From: Anaerolineaceae bacterium
GTDB taxonomy: Bacteria; Chloroflexota; Anaerolineae; Aggregatilineales; Phototrophicaceae
Assembly: GCA_002699585.1 (NCBI GenBank)
Contig: PABP01000038.1
Location: 682,001-746,000, forward strand
Reading direction: 5' to 3'
Length of the DNA stretch: 64,000 nt
Positions 51,607-60,404 of this stretch are shown here, piece by piece. Numbering within the stretch: the first letter of the stretch is position 1; each line of letters begins with the position of its first letter. Made by a program: the position numbers and the translations under genes. The notes beneath the pieces were generated by a model, which did not search any database, was not told where the DNA came from, and saw only the letters and a list, made by a program, of their open reading frames with translations.

Positions 51607-51939
51607 ATGGATACCACTTATCGCAAAGACATTAAAGAACAATTGGACGAGGTTTTGCTGGGGATGCCCGGTGTCAAGGATGGCAAAGCATTCGGCTACC
51701 CGGCATTCAAAATTGGGCGCAAGATTTTCTGTTTCGTAGGAAACGAAGGTATTTCCATCAAGCTGCCGGAAGCCCGTGTTAATGAGTTAGTCGGTTCCCA
51801 AGACAGCATGAGCGTCTTTTCGCCAGATGAGGGCACGGTCTGGAAATCCTGGTTGTCCATCCAGCTACCCGATGCTGAAGATTACGCTGAGCATGTCGCC
51901 CTGTACCAGGAATCGATCCAGTTCGTGGGCGAGGGTTAA
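51607..51939 (+). CDS. TfoX/YjbR (MmcQ)-like protein
   Basis: This 110-residue soluble protein has a start preceded by GAGAGG. Its plan (KDIKEQLDEVLLGMPGVKDG, then AFGYPAFKIGRKIFCFVGNE, ISIKLPEARVNELV) resembles the TfoX N-terminal/YjbR fold of small DNA-binding-like proteins. The function is not established. Control by the LexA-like dyad suggests that it could respond to DNA damage. The TIR gene follows after a 98-nt gap with competing hairpins. Confidence 0.65.
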   Translation: MDTTYRKDIKEQLDEVLLGMPGVKDGKAFGYPAFKIGRKIFCFVGNEGISIKLPEARVNELVGSQDSMSVFSPDEGTVWKSWLSIQLPDAEDYAEHVALYQESIQFVGEG

Positions 51940-51949
51940 TTAGCTAAGG

Positions 51950-51979
51950 GCCTGCTAGAAAGCAGGCATCGACGCCTGC
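51950..51979 (+). promoter_or_regulatory. Two alternative hairpins before the TIR gene
   Basis: GCCTGC (51950-51955) can pair with GCAGGC (51962-51967) as a 6-bp stem with a 6-nt loop, and the same GCAGGC can pair instead with GCCTGC (51974-51979). The structures exclude each other, like an attenuator, though no T-run follows. A TATAAT at 51998-52003 lies just downstream. Confidence 0.4.
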
Positions 51980-52037
51980 GCCACAGGCAAAAGTCGCTAT
52001 AATAGCCTTGAACTGATTAAGCCTTCAGGAGAGCGCG

Positions 52038-52673
52038 ATGAGCGACGGTGGCGAATACTTTGATGCTGATGAAATGGACCCGATTGAGGGCTACTGTCTG
52101 CATTGTCGGGAACATATTGAAATTGAATCTGCCACTGCAGTCTGGACGCGCCGAGGCCAACCGGCAACACGCGGCGTTTGTCCGATTTGCGGTGGCATTG
52201 TCTTTAGAATGGGCAAGACCGAGTTGCACGATGAGCGCAATCGGCCGGATGCCATCGTTCTCGAAGGTGAAAGCAGCGGGCGCAGTCGTCCTAAGCTGGC
52301 ACGCGACACGGTGTATATCAATTATGCCGCTGCCGATGAAGAAAGCGCACAGCGTATCGCCAGCGATTTAGAAAAAAGCGGTCTAGCGGTCTGGTTACAT
52401 GATCACGACCCGGAAGATGTGAATTGGTCCAGCGGTGTGCATCCGGCGCTGAAAGAGTGCTCGCGCATGGTGTTTTTGCTTTCCGGCAATGGCAATGGCG
52501 AAGATCAGGTGCAGGCCGCCTGGGAATTCTTTAAGCAGGCCCGTAAGCCGATTGTCATCGCCCAATTAGAAGCCATCGACCCGCCCGACCCCATCCGACG
52601 CAGCCCACGCTACGATGTTTCCGGGGATTATAAAAGCGCGTTCCGGCAGATGCTGGGCGCACTCAGCGCTTAA
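52038..52673 (+). CDS. DUF5679 zinc-ribbon plus TIR-domain protein
   Basis: This 211-residue soluble protein has an N-terminal zinc ribbon of the DUF5679 type (YCLHCREHIEI, then GVCPICGGIVFRMG; four cysteines). A C-terminal TIR domain follows: RDTVYINYAAADEESAQRIA as the first strand-helix, GLAVWLHDHDPEDVNW at the BB-loop, CSRMVFLLSGN and AAWEFFKQARKPIVIAQLEA. The Glu of the WEF segment sits where NAD-hydrolysing TIRs have their catalytic Glu, so activity is possible but not shown. It heads a two-gene unit with the MazG-like gene 2 nt downstream. Confidence 0.85.
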   Translation: MSDGGEYFDADEMDPIEGYCLHCREHIEIESATAVWTRRGQPATRGVCPICGGIVFRMGKTELHDERNRPDAIVLEGESSGRSRPKLARDTVYINYAAADEESAQRIASDLEKSGLAVWLHDHDPEDVNWSSGVHPALKECSRMVFLLSGNGNGEDQVQAAWEFFKQARKPIVIAQLEAIDPPDPIRRSPRYDVSGDYKSAFRQMLGALSA

Positions 52674-52675
52674 CC

Positions 52676-53002
52676 ATGTCCAGAATCGTCTATAACAAGC
52701 TGGTACGGGATCGCATCCCTGAGATCATCACCGCACAGGGTAAACCCCATGAAGTCGCTGTCGTCAGCGAGGCAGACTACCGGGCGCTGTTGTTCGATAA
52801 GCTGCAAGAAGAAGCGGCTGAATTGGCCACAGGTGATAATTTAGCCGAAGAACTGGCCGATATTTACGAAGTGCTGGATGCGATCATCGCCGCCAACGGC
52901 CTGTCAGCGGATGAGATCGCCACCGTAAAAGCCCAAAAACGGGAAAAGCGCGGTGGTTTTACCAAGCGAATTAAGCTGCTATGGGTCGATGACCCGGATT
53001 AG
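52676..53002 (+). CDS. MazG-like nucleotide pyrophosphohydrolase
   Basis: This 108-residue protein begins YNKLVRDRIPEIITAQGK, the mark of the small all-alpha NTP-PPase group. The metal-binding EEAAELATGDNLAEELADIY carries the paired E-x-x-E and E-x-x-D residues. Members hydrolyse non-canonical or abundant nucleoside triphosphates to monophosphates, as house-cleaning or in stress or immune signalling. It is 2 nt after the TIR gene, so it is surely co-translated. Its stop overlaps the convergent kinase-NACHT stop by 4 nt. The exact nucleotide is unknown. Confidence 0.88.
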   Translation: MSRIVYNKLVRDRIPEIITAQGKPHEVAVVSEADYRALLFDKLQEEAAELATGDNLAEELADIYEVLDAIIAANGLSADEIATVKAQKREKRGGFTKRIKLLWVDDPD

Positions 53003-55935
53003 TCAGCGTGTTTGGACGCAAAGTATTCCAGCAGGTAGCGATGCACGAAAATATAGCCACCGCCGACTTTCCGCAGCAGGATCAAGCGGGTGGCGTGGTC
53101 CAGGAAGTGGGCATAATTGCGCGGGGTCGCACCTGTTTGCCATAAGATGCGCCGCAAGATCACATGCTGGATGACCGTATAGCCACCATAGATCAGCGCA
53201 CCAACCGCCCCAAATGGCAGCGCGGTGACGATCACTTGCATGATGCCAAAGGTCCAACTGCTGACGGGTACGGTCGATGCCATCAGCAGAATGCCGAAAC
53301 TAACGGCCACGAACGCCCCCAGGCGCAGGGAATTGCCCAGGCTGCGCCAGATGCCCTCATTGGGCCGCGTTGTCTGGCCGACCACGTTACTGGTCAGCCC
53401 GGTCAGGTAGCCAGCGGTCACAATGCCGATCAATCCGCCAAGCACAATGCCCAGTACCTGCTCCCCTATTGTGACATCGGGACGGGCAAAGACAATGCGA
53501 TTGAGAACCGATGTCACCGCCCCGGCAGGGATCACGGCAATGACCATTATCGGTTTGACGTTTTTGCGAACAAAACGCACGCTTTCCACAGGCTGAATAT
53601 GCATCGGGCGATGTTGACCCCGGCGCAGCAACCACAGCGCAAAGCCAAAGGCCAGCGTATAGATCACCAGTGCGCCCGGAATGCGCATCACGAATTGGCC
53701 TAGCTCCTGGTCAAGGCCGCCTTCCAGCGCCACAGCCAGACTAAAGACCACCCCAATCAACACTGCCGAGGCGATAAATCGAATCAGGCGTGTGCCGAGG
53801 ACAGCGCCCCAGGTGACGCCAGCAACGGCCCAGGCGGCGCCTTTCATCCAGGCGGGCGCACCGGGCGGCGCAAGCGGCGTCGTAACCGCTCTCGGAACGC
53901 CCCATATCAACGCCCAGATGATCACCATCACCCGAAACAGCGCATTACGGTAGCGCCTCTGCTGAGCTTCATGCAGCCAGGTGGGTTGCAAGTTCTCTAT
54001 CTGGAAGACCGTTTGGGCCTGGCTGACCATCTGCCCTGCCAACCACCCTAGGTAATGCTCAACTTGTTGGCGCGTATAGGGCGCATCAGCAGGCTGACGC
54101 GCCAGCATACGATCCACGTAAATATCAAACAGATGGGCACGCTGAGCTTCCGGGCTATCGAAGTGCGGCAGCGAATTTTGGGTGATGTCACGATAGGCCA
54201 GCACCATGATATTGAGCATCAAAGGCGAACGACTAAGTTCAGCCAGATTGTTATCAGCATCCAGTTGCCTGCGCAGGGTCGCTAATGAAGGACCAAATTG
54301 CGATAGATAAACATCAACCTGCTGGCTAGTAAGCGGTTGCAAGACGATAGCCCCATTCAGCAGCAAGCGATTGGTCAGGGCCTCGTAGTCGACTGTGCGG
54401 CTGCAAACCACCACATCGACGAAGCCGTGATCCTGGCGATAGGCATTAATCGCTTCGACGCAGGCATCCCGGTAATCCAACGCGACCTCATCCAGGCCAT
54501 CGAGCAAAAGCAGCAGTTCATCGTGCTTGACCCAACGACGGGCTATCGCACGCGGCACCTGATATTTGCTGGATAGCTCATCCACCAGCCAGTCGGCAAT
54601 CGGCTGCGGATTTTGCCCCCAGGATGACAGATTAAGCACCACTGGGATCGCATGGCGTTGGTCGCGCTCAGCACGGGCCAGCAACGCCTGTGTGAGTTCC
54701 AGCAAGGTGGTCGTCTTGCCGCTGCCAGGATCGCCCAGAATGAGTAGCTTGCCATTCAGGCGATCGAACATCTGCAAAATAGGCGTGCCGGGAACAACGG
54801 TCCGGTCCTCGGTGCCGGGGCGGCGCAAGACCGCGCCCCAGGGGTTGGTGACAGCGTCCATTTGGGGGGCCATGCCCAATTCGATCAGGGCTGCACCGTG
54901 TAATGACTGCTCTAAGACGCCCTCGATCCAGAAAGCCTGTACATTTTGCAGCATGGAACGCCGATTGCGCCCGGTCGAAGTCAGGCTGCCACTCACCTGG
55001 GCGATACGCTGCGTGCGCGTATCAATCATGATGTCAGCGGTTTCAAGATGACGGGCGACGGGCAGAATGGGCGCAGGTCGGCTGATTTGCGAGATGTCCG
55101 TCAGCGCGTCGATGAAAGCCTGGGCATCGTCATAACGGCGCTTGGGCTGCTTATCGGTCGCCTTCTGAATGATGTCGTCTAGGACTTCTGGCAGATCAGG
55201 GCGCAGCGTCTGCAAGCTCGGTACAGGATCGCGCACCTGATGAATAATCAGGTCATTGATGCCAGCGTCACCATAGGGATGCTGGCCAGCCAGCATTTCG
55301 TAAAGCACGAGGCCCAGGGCATAAATATCGGACTGCTGAGTGAGTACTTGGCCCTGGAGCTGCTCCGGCGAGAGATAGGCGAAGGTGCCGACTAATTCGT
55401 CGCTATCTGTTTCAGCACCATCCATCTGCTGAATGCGCATAGCAACGCCGAAATCAGTCAGGTAAGCGTTGGAGCGCTCATCGAGCAGGACATTAGCTGG
55501 CTTGAAATCACGGTGAATCACCTGAGCGGCATGGGCGCTGACGAAAGCTTCGCCAATCTGGGTCAGCAGGCGGGTCGTCTGGGCCAGGGAGAGCGCACCG
55601 TGATCTTGCAGCAGTTGGCGCAGATTGCCGCCGCGCAAGTAGCGCATCACCAGATAGGCGCCGCTGTCATCCTGCCAGTAATCATATAGCGGCGTGATAT
55701 GCGGGTGCTCTAATTGGGCAACCAGGCGGGCTTCGTCGGCAAAACGCGCTTTGAATTCATCCGACTGGGCGTACTCCGGCAGAATGACCTTGATGGCCAC
55801 ATCGCGGTCTACAGCCAACTGACGCGCACGATAGACCATCCCATAGCCACCAACGCCAATGCGCTCGTGGAAGGTATAACCGCGTATCGTTTGGCCGATG
55901 AGTCTGTACATGGATACGTCGTTTGGATGGATCAA
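52999..55935 (-). CDS. Ser/Thr kinase-NACHT NTPase fusion with C-terminal membrane domain
   Basis: This 978-residue multidomain protein has an N-terminal Hanks-type kinase (about residues 16-285) with a complete active site: GVGGYGMVYRA, VAIKVIL (Lys), HRDFKPANVLL (about residue 139) and LTDFGVAM. The NACHT-type NTPase follows (about 395-560) with Walker A ILGDPGSGKTTTLLEL and Walker B ELLLLLDGLDEVALD. A helical region leads to a C-terminal domain of many hydrophobic segments (about residues 670-900), ending with GGYIFVHRYLLEYFASK, a tail common to bacterial STAND/NACHT proteins. It could be a membrane-tethered sensor using phosphorylation and NTP switching. An alternative start, ATG 55911 (MYRLIGQTIRG), is also possible. 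Confidence 0.9.
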   Translation of the reverse strand: MIHPNDVSMYRLIGQTIRGYTFHERIGVGGYGMVYRARQLAVDRDVAIKVILPEYAQSDEFKARFADEARLVAQLEHPHITPLYDYWQDDSGAYLVMRYLRGGNLRQLLQDHGALSLAQTTRLLTQIGEAFVSAHAAQVIHRDFKPANVLLDERSNAYLTDFGVAMRIQQMDGAETDSDELVGTFAYLSPEQLQGQVLTQQSDIYALGLVLYEMLAGQHPYGDAGINDLIIHQVRDPVPSLQTLRPDLPEVLDDIIQKATDKQPKRRYDDAQAFIDALTDISQISRPAPILPVARHLETADIMIDTRTQRIAQVSGSLTSTGRNRRSMLQNVQAFWIEGVLEQSLHGAALIELGMAPQMDAVTNPWGAVLRRPGTEDRTVVPGTPILQMFDRLNGKLLILGDPGSGKTTTLLELTQALLARAERDQRHAIPVVLNLSSWGQNPQPIADWLVDELSSKYQVPRAIARRWVKHDELLLLLDGLDEVALDYRDACVEAINAYRQDHGFVDVVVCSRTVDYEALTNRLLLNGAIVLQPLTSQQVDVYLSQFGPSLATLRRQLDADNNLAELSRSPLMLNIMVLAYRDITQNSLPHFDSPEAQRAHLFDIYVDRMLARQPADAPYTRQQVEHYLGWLAGQMVSQAQTVFQIENLQPTWLHEAQQRRYRNALFRVMVIIWALIWGVPRAVTTPLAPPGAPAWMKGAAWAVAGVTWGAVLGTRLIRFIASAVLIGVVFSLAVALEGGLDQELGQFVMRIPGALVIYTLAFGFALWLLRRGQHRPMHIQPVESVRFVRKNVKPIMVIAVIPAGAVTSVLNRIVFARPDVTIGEQVLGIVLGGLIGIVTAGYLTGLTSNVVGQTTRPNEGIWRSLGNSLRLGAFVAVSFGILLMASTVPVSSWTFGIMQVIVTALPFGAVGALIYGGYTVIQHVILRRILWQTGATPRNYAHFLDHATRLILLRKVGGGYIFVHRYLLEYFASKHAD

Positions 55936-56173
55936 GGATGCTCAGGCTGATATTCAGACATTCGCTGCTGTTTGGCTGCCGGATCATAAATGCTGCCTGT
56001 AAGTGTAACGTCCCAGACCGCTTTCCGTCGAGGCATTGGTCACAGAACTACCCGTCTTCGTGCCGCCTTCTGACCCATGAAATCCAAAATGTGCATTTCT
56101 GTCGTTATAGTATTAGAAACAGGGCCTTTATTTGGGGCCTGATGTAAGAGTGGGTGTCAGAAGAGTAGATCTC

Positions 56174-56569
56174 ATGATTGATGTCATGTGGGCAGCCGAC
56201 GACAAAAAAGCCATTCTGTTGGATTTCCACGGCCAATGGGACTTACACATGCTGAAACTCGCCTGCAAACGGGCCGGGTACATGCTGCGTGCCCATGAGC
56301 AGCGCACCCATCTCATCCTCGATTTTTCAGAAAACAATGGCTATCTGCCGAAGAATGCCCTCACAGGCTTCCACAAAGCCGCCGACCAAATTACAGTCCA
56401 GATTGGGCTGATCGTCATCGTTACCGTGCGCACGACACTGGCACGGCGCATCACCCAGACGCTCACACAACTTGGGGTGACGTCGCTGCACTCACGGCTG
56501 ATCTTCACAAATTCTGTGGGCGAGGCCCTGTATGCCACCGGCAGCCTGAACTCACCCGCCGCCGTGTAG
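56174..56569 (+). CDS. SpoIIAA/STAS-like protein, paralogue 2
   Basis: This protein of about 131 residues starts at ATG 56174 (MIDVMWAADDKK). It follows the same order as the protein at 30180-30581: DVMWAADDKKAILLDFHGQW, then THLILDF, a long helix, VIVTVRTTLARRITQTL and a closing FTNSVGEALYATG. It is a STAS/SpoIIAA-like single-domain protein, perhaps a binding module; its function is not known. It lies between the divergent kinase-NACHT gene and a convergent oxygenase-like gene, so partnership with the kinase is possible but not shown. Confidence 0.65.
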   Translation: MIDVMWAADDKKAILLDFHGQWDLHMLKLACKRAGYMLRAHEQRTHLILDFSENNGYLPKNALTGFHKAADQITVQIGLIVIVTVRTTLARRITQTLTQLGVTSLHSRLIFTNSVGEALYATGSLNSPAAV

Positions 56570-56570
56570 C

Positions 56571-57461
56571 TCAGTCCTCGGCTTGCGTGGGGCCTAACTC
56601 CGTGACGTCAAAACCCTGCGGATAAGTCCGGGTGGGGATGTCCGTATAGAGGAATGGCGCACGGCGCGGTGGCAGCCAGCGCATGACGCGGCCCATCAAC
56701 CACAAGCCACTTTTTGCTGCCCAACCAACCACTTTATTAGGTTTAGGGAAACCAAACGCCTTTAGAAGCCGATCATTCAGAAAGCTGTAAATCACCTGGC
56801 GCGCCAGCGGACGCACAAACGCCGGATACCAATCCAAGAAGACGTTGACCGTCGCCTCGCCAATGACATGGTTAGCCTCATCATAGACAAAATGCTCGGC
56901 TTCGTGGGCGATGTTGAACGCCTCAAAATCGGCCATCGTCTCAGGAATGTCCTGAATGCCCATGCGTAGGCCAATCTCGCGCCAGAAGGTGAAATTCGCC
57001 AGCTTCTCTTTTTCGGTTGGGGTGCGCCAGCCAAAGCGCTGATGCCATCGGATCGGCTCAAAGACGAAGGTGGAGAGCACATAGAGCATGTCGCGGTTCT
57101 GGATGTTATAACGCCCATGAAAACGATTCATGCCCGCGATAGCTGCTTTGCCGTACTCGCTGTCGATACCTTTTTCCGCGATGCCAGCCAATAGCAGCGT
57201 CGTATCATCATAACGTTTTTGACCGTGCCGCTCGAACTGCCCCGTCGCCTTTAAGATGCGGCTGGTATGGGGGACGCCATAGGTGCGGAACAGCGCGAAC
57301 TCCAGCGACTTACGCAGCAGCCAGGGATATTCATAGGACCCGACCAGAAAGACGATCTCTTCGTAGTCCGTCGTGGGGTCCAATTCATTTTCGACGTAAC
57401 GTGCTATCGCAAAGCGGTCACGCGACTCGACAGGGGCTTGGGTTTGGATGTGCTCAGTCAT
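56571..57461 (-). CDS. MpaB/DUF2236 oxygenase-like protein
   Basis: This protein of about 296 residues matches the DUF2236/MpaB family, in which some members bind heme (latex-clearing proteins). Conserved regions visible are LRKSLEFALFRTYGVPHTSR, DMLYVLSTFVFEPIRWHQRF and FNIAHEAEHFVYDEANHVIG (His-rich helix). A C-terminal hydrophobic segment is short. Oxygenase activity is not proven for this sequence. I chose the start at 57461 (MTEHIQ), though in-frame upstream starts add up to 14 residues. It lies 1 nt past the STAS-like stop, convergent. Confidence 0.78.
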   Translation of the reverse strand: MTEHIQTQAPVESRDRFAIARYVENELDPTTDYEEIVFLVGSYEYPWLLRKSLEFALFRTYGVPHTSRILKATGQFERHGQKRYDDTTLLLAGIAEKGIDSEYGKAAIAGMNRFHGRYNIQNRDMLYVLSTFVFEPIRWHQRFGWRTPTEKEKLANFTFWREIGLRMGIQDIPETMADFEAFNIAHEAEHFVYDEANHVIGEATVNVFLDWYPAFVRPLARQVIYSFLNDRLLKAFGFPKPNKVVGWAAKSGLWLMGRVMRWLPPRRAPFLYTDIPTRTYPQGFDVTELGPTQAED

Positions 57462-57496
57462 AAGGCGCATTTTACTTTCCACTAGCTGAAATGCAA

Positions 57497-57520
57497 AGGA
57501 CACGGCCTAAACCGTGTCCT
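57497..57520 (-). terminator. Terminator of the UDP-glucose dehydrogenase gene
   Basis: AGGACACGG (57497-57505) pairs with CCGTGTCCT (57512-57520) around a 6-nt loop. On the minus strand it is followed by TTGCATTT, a moderate T-tract. Confidence 0.7.
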
Positions 57521-57552
57521 GTTACAGTACGTTTTATCAGTGCTAAAGACGA

Positions 57553-58914
57553 TTAGTCACCAGCGACGGGTGCGGCATCCTCAGCCGTGTGGCCATTGGG
57601 GACACCTTCGCCATTGTAACCACGGCCCATGCCGCGATAGACAAAGCCCAGGTCACGCATTTCGTCAGGATCGTAAATGTTGCGGCCATCGACCAGCAGC
57701 GGCTCGCGCATCATGCCTTTAATGCGCTTCATGTCCAGGTTCTTGAACTCGTTCCATTCGGTCATGAGGATGAGGGCATCTGCGCCTTCTGCGACGGCAT
57801 AGGCGTTGTCAACCAGGTTGACATTGTGGCCTTCGTTGCTGACGTTTTCCATCGCCACCGGATCATAAGCCTTGATGGTCGCACCCTGATTGGCCAGTGA
57901 ACGGATGACGGTCAGGGCCGGAGCTTCACGGATGTCATCGGTGTTGGGCTTGAAGGCAATACCGAGCACGCCAATGGTTCTGCCATCTACGCTGCCACCC
58001 AGCAGTTCACGGACTTTTTGGGCAACCTGCTTACGCTGGAAGTCGTTGATGTCCATGACAGCGCTCAGGAGCTGCGGGTGTGTGCCATGCGTCAGGGCCA
58101 TGTTGGCCAGAGCCTTCACGTCTTTCGGGAAGCAGGAGCCACCATAGCCAACGCCTGCGTTCAGGAAGTGCGGGCCAATGCGCTTGTCGAGGCCCATACC
58201 ACGGGCGACTTCCATAACATCAGCACCCAGACGTTCGCAGATAATGCTGATTTCATTGATGAAGCTGATGCGGGTCGCCAGGAAGGCATTGGAAGCGTAC
58301 TTAATCATTTCCGATGTGCGGATGTCGGTGATGACTGTCGGCGCATTCAGCGGCGAATACAGGTCTGCGACCTGCTCGGCGGCTTCGCGGTTGGTGGACC
58401 CAAAGACGTTGCGGTCGGGATTCATAAAGTCGGGAATGGCTGAGCCTTCGCGCAGGAATTCCGGGCAGCTTACGACAGCGAAGTCGATGGCTTCCGGCTG
58501 GCTGCGGCTAACAATGTCGGCCACCCAGTCGCCCGTACCCACCGGCACCGTCGATTTGTTGATAATAATGAGCGGGTGATCCATCAGTTCGGCGATGGTT
58601 GTTGCCGAAGCACGGACATATTTCAGATCGGCTTCGCCATCAACGGCTGAAGGCGTGCCGACGCAGATGAAGACAAACTCAGCATCCTTGAGGCCTTCTT
58701 CGTACGACGTTGTAAAAGAGAGACGATCCGCATTGACATTGCGTTCGACCAGTTCTTCCAGGCCCGGCTCGTAGATCGGCATAATGCCCTGATTGAGCTT
58801 TTCAATCTTCTTCTCGTCAATATCGACCGTGATGACCTTGTTGCCCAGGTCGGCAAAACAAGTCGCGGTGACCATACCAACATAGCCGGAACCAATAACG
58901 CAGATGTTCTTCAT
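57553..58914 (-). CDS. ugd: UDP-glucose 6-dehydrogenase
   Basis: This 453-residue enzyme oxidises UDP-glucose to UDP-glucuronate with NAD+, giving precursors for surface polysaccharides. The N-terminal Rossmann motif is [20 protein letters not shown]. The catalytic Cys is Cys261 in [16 protein letters not shown]. The C-terminal domain has [17 protein letters not shown]. Length and motifs agree with the family throughout. It is single-gene, preceded by a 286-bp spacer that holds no gene. It may supply the glycan genes at 1.5-6.2 kb. Confidence 0.96.
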   Translation of the reverse strand: MKNICVIGSGYVGMVTATCFADLGNKVITVDIDEKKIEKLNQGIMPIYEPGLEELVERNVNADRLSFTTSYEEGLKDAEFVFICVGTPSAVDGEADLKYVRASATTIAELMDHPLIIINKSTVPVGTGDWVADIVSRSQPEAIDFAVVSCPEFLREGSAIPDFMNPDRNVFGSTNREAAEQVADLYSPLNAPTVITDIRTSEMIKYASNAFLATRISFINEISIICERLGADVMEVARGMGLDKRIGPHFLNAGVGYGGSCFPKDVKALANMALTHGTHPQLLSAVMDINDFQRKQVAQKVRELLGGSVDGRTIGVLGIAFKPNTDDIREAPALTVIRSLANQGATIKAYDPVAMENVSNEGHNVNLVDNAYAVAEGADALILMTEWNEFKNLDMKRIKGMMREPLLVDGRNIYDPDEMRDLGFVYRGMGRGYNGEGVPNGHTAEDAAPVAGD

Positions 58915-59200
58915 GTGTTTAACCTCTGATATTCGATGGCATTATTGTACACATTCGTCCAGGCCCATGATGAGATAAGTCTCAGGATGGGTCAAGTTAT
59001 GTGACGACTAAAATGCGTGTTAACGTTACTGTTGTATACAAGGTCCCCTTGCATATACCTTACTTTTTGGGCCAATAGCCTGCAAAACCTATCACAGTAT
59101 AAAGTGACGATTGAGCTACGCCCATGCAATGTTTGTGAAACTAATCACAATATCGCCATGACAGCTCTCAAATCCTGCTATAGCGACCTTGCACGTTCGA

Positions 59201-60322
59201 TCAGGTGTCGGTTGTGACCTCGTCCCAATCTTGATCTTGATAGCCGATTAGCCAATTGAGCGCGCGATGGCGTTCTTCCACGACAGGAGCGAGTAGGCCC
59301 TGAGGTTTGGCTGTATCGTACAGCTCAGCATCGACCAGCGCCCAGTGATAGCGATAAATCAGGTCCGCTTCATCCAATATACTGGAAACTGTGCGTAAAT
59401 TGGCTTGAGCTATTAACGATTCCAGCGTTTGATGGTAAGCCTCGTTGAGCAGAGCGCTATCGGCACGATGATCAGGCTTGCCTAGTTCATCCACAAAACC
59501 CAACGCCCACAACAACACATAGGCCGATTCATGACGTGCGCCATACATAGCGAACATGTACTCTTCCGGGTCCATATCCTGGGCGAAGCGTTTTTCTTCC
59601 GGCGTGAGGGTATCTTGCAAGCCCAGGCGCTGCACTTGATCCTGGAATGTGGTGACTGTGCCACCATTGGCCCGCTGAGAAATCAACAGCAGGGTTAAGG
59701 CACGCTCAGCGATTTCTTCTACGGAGCGCAAGGTCACCTGACTGGCATCGGCGATGGGCGGCAAGTGACCAATATAAGGCACGTCCTGCTTATCCAGCTT
59801 TTTGAGGCTGCGCTTCTTACGTGCGATGGATTCTGGCGAATGCTGGATCGTGTCGTCGTTGCGCGGGAAGAAGCGGGTATCGGTTTTATCCTTGCCAATG
59901 ATGCGATTGCCGTTTTCGTTATAGTAGGCATTGTTGGCAAAGATGAAGGCGTAGTCATAGTAGGCCATGATGCCTGTCAGCAGTTGGGCGGCTTTGGTGT
60001 CCTCATCCCAACGGGGCGTAACCGACACTTCATAGGCCATCGCCATGCCCTCTGCACGGCGCATGGCCTTGCGAGCGCGTTTGTCCTGGCGTTCATCCAC
60101 CAGCGACTTCATATACAGCACCATGTTCTGGCGGTTGATGGCGAAAATATCGTGGGGCAGCGTCAGCAGCTTAACGGTGACATCATCCCACTTGACGGTA
60201 TAGCCGTTAATGCCAGTCCCATCGGTGTGGGGCTGGATGTCCTCGTTGCCCGTGAGTTCGAGCAGTTCTTGCAGTGGCACGATCTCATCGCTGGCCACGT
60301 ACATCAGAAAATTTTCAGGCAT
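59201..60322 (-). CDS. DUF4272 domain protein
   Basis: This 373-residue soluble protein of unknown function has an N-terminal half with mixed strands (YVASDEIVPLQELLELTG). The C-terminal half is a helical DUF4272 domain, recognisable from RSVEEIAERALTLLLIS, then LTPEEKRFAQDMDPEE and ESAYVLLWALGFVDELGKPD, with RYHWALVDAELYD after. The family has no assigned activity. It seems to be expressed alone on the minus strand. Its distance from the alpha/beta hydrolase gene (82 nt) allows co-transcription. Confidence 0.82.
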   Translation of the reverse strand: MPENFLMYVASDEIVPLQELLELTGNEDIQPHTDGTGINGYTVKWDDVTVKLLTLPHDIFAINRQNMVLYMKSLVDERQDKRARKAMRRAEGMAMAYEVSVTPRWDEDTKAAQLLTGIMAYYDYAFIFANNAYYNENGNRIIGKDKTDTRFFPRNDDTIQHSPESIARKKRSLKKLDKQDVPYIGHLPPIADASQVTLRSVEEIAERALTLLLISQRANGGTVTTFQDQVQRLGLQDTLTPEEKRFAQDMDPEEYMFAMYGARHESAYVLLWALGFVDELGKPDHRADSALLNEAYHQTLESLIAQANLRTVSSILDEADLIYRYHWALVDAELYDTAKPQGLLAPVVEERHRALNWLIGYQDQDWDEVTTDT

Positions 60323-60404
60323 AGGGTAATGCTCATATTCCTATCACTTAATGGACCCAGAAGTGTACTGGAAATACGAGATAAGGGTCAGGGGGAAGTT
60401 GCGA

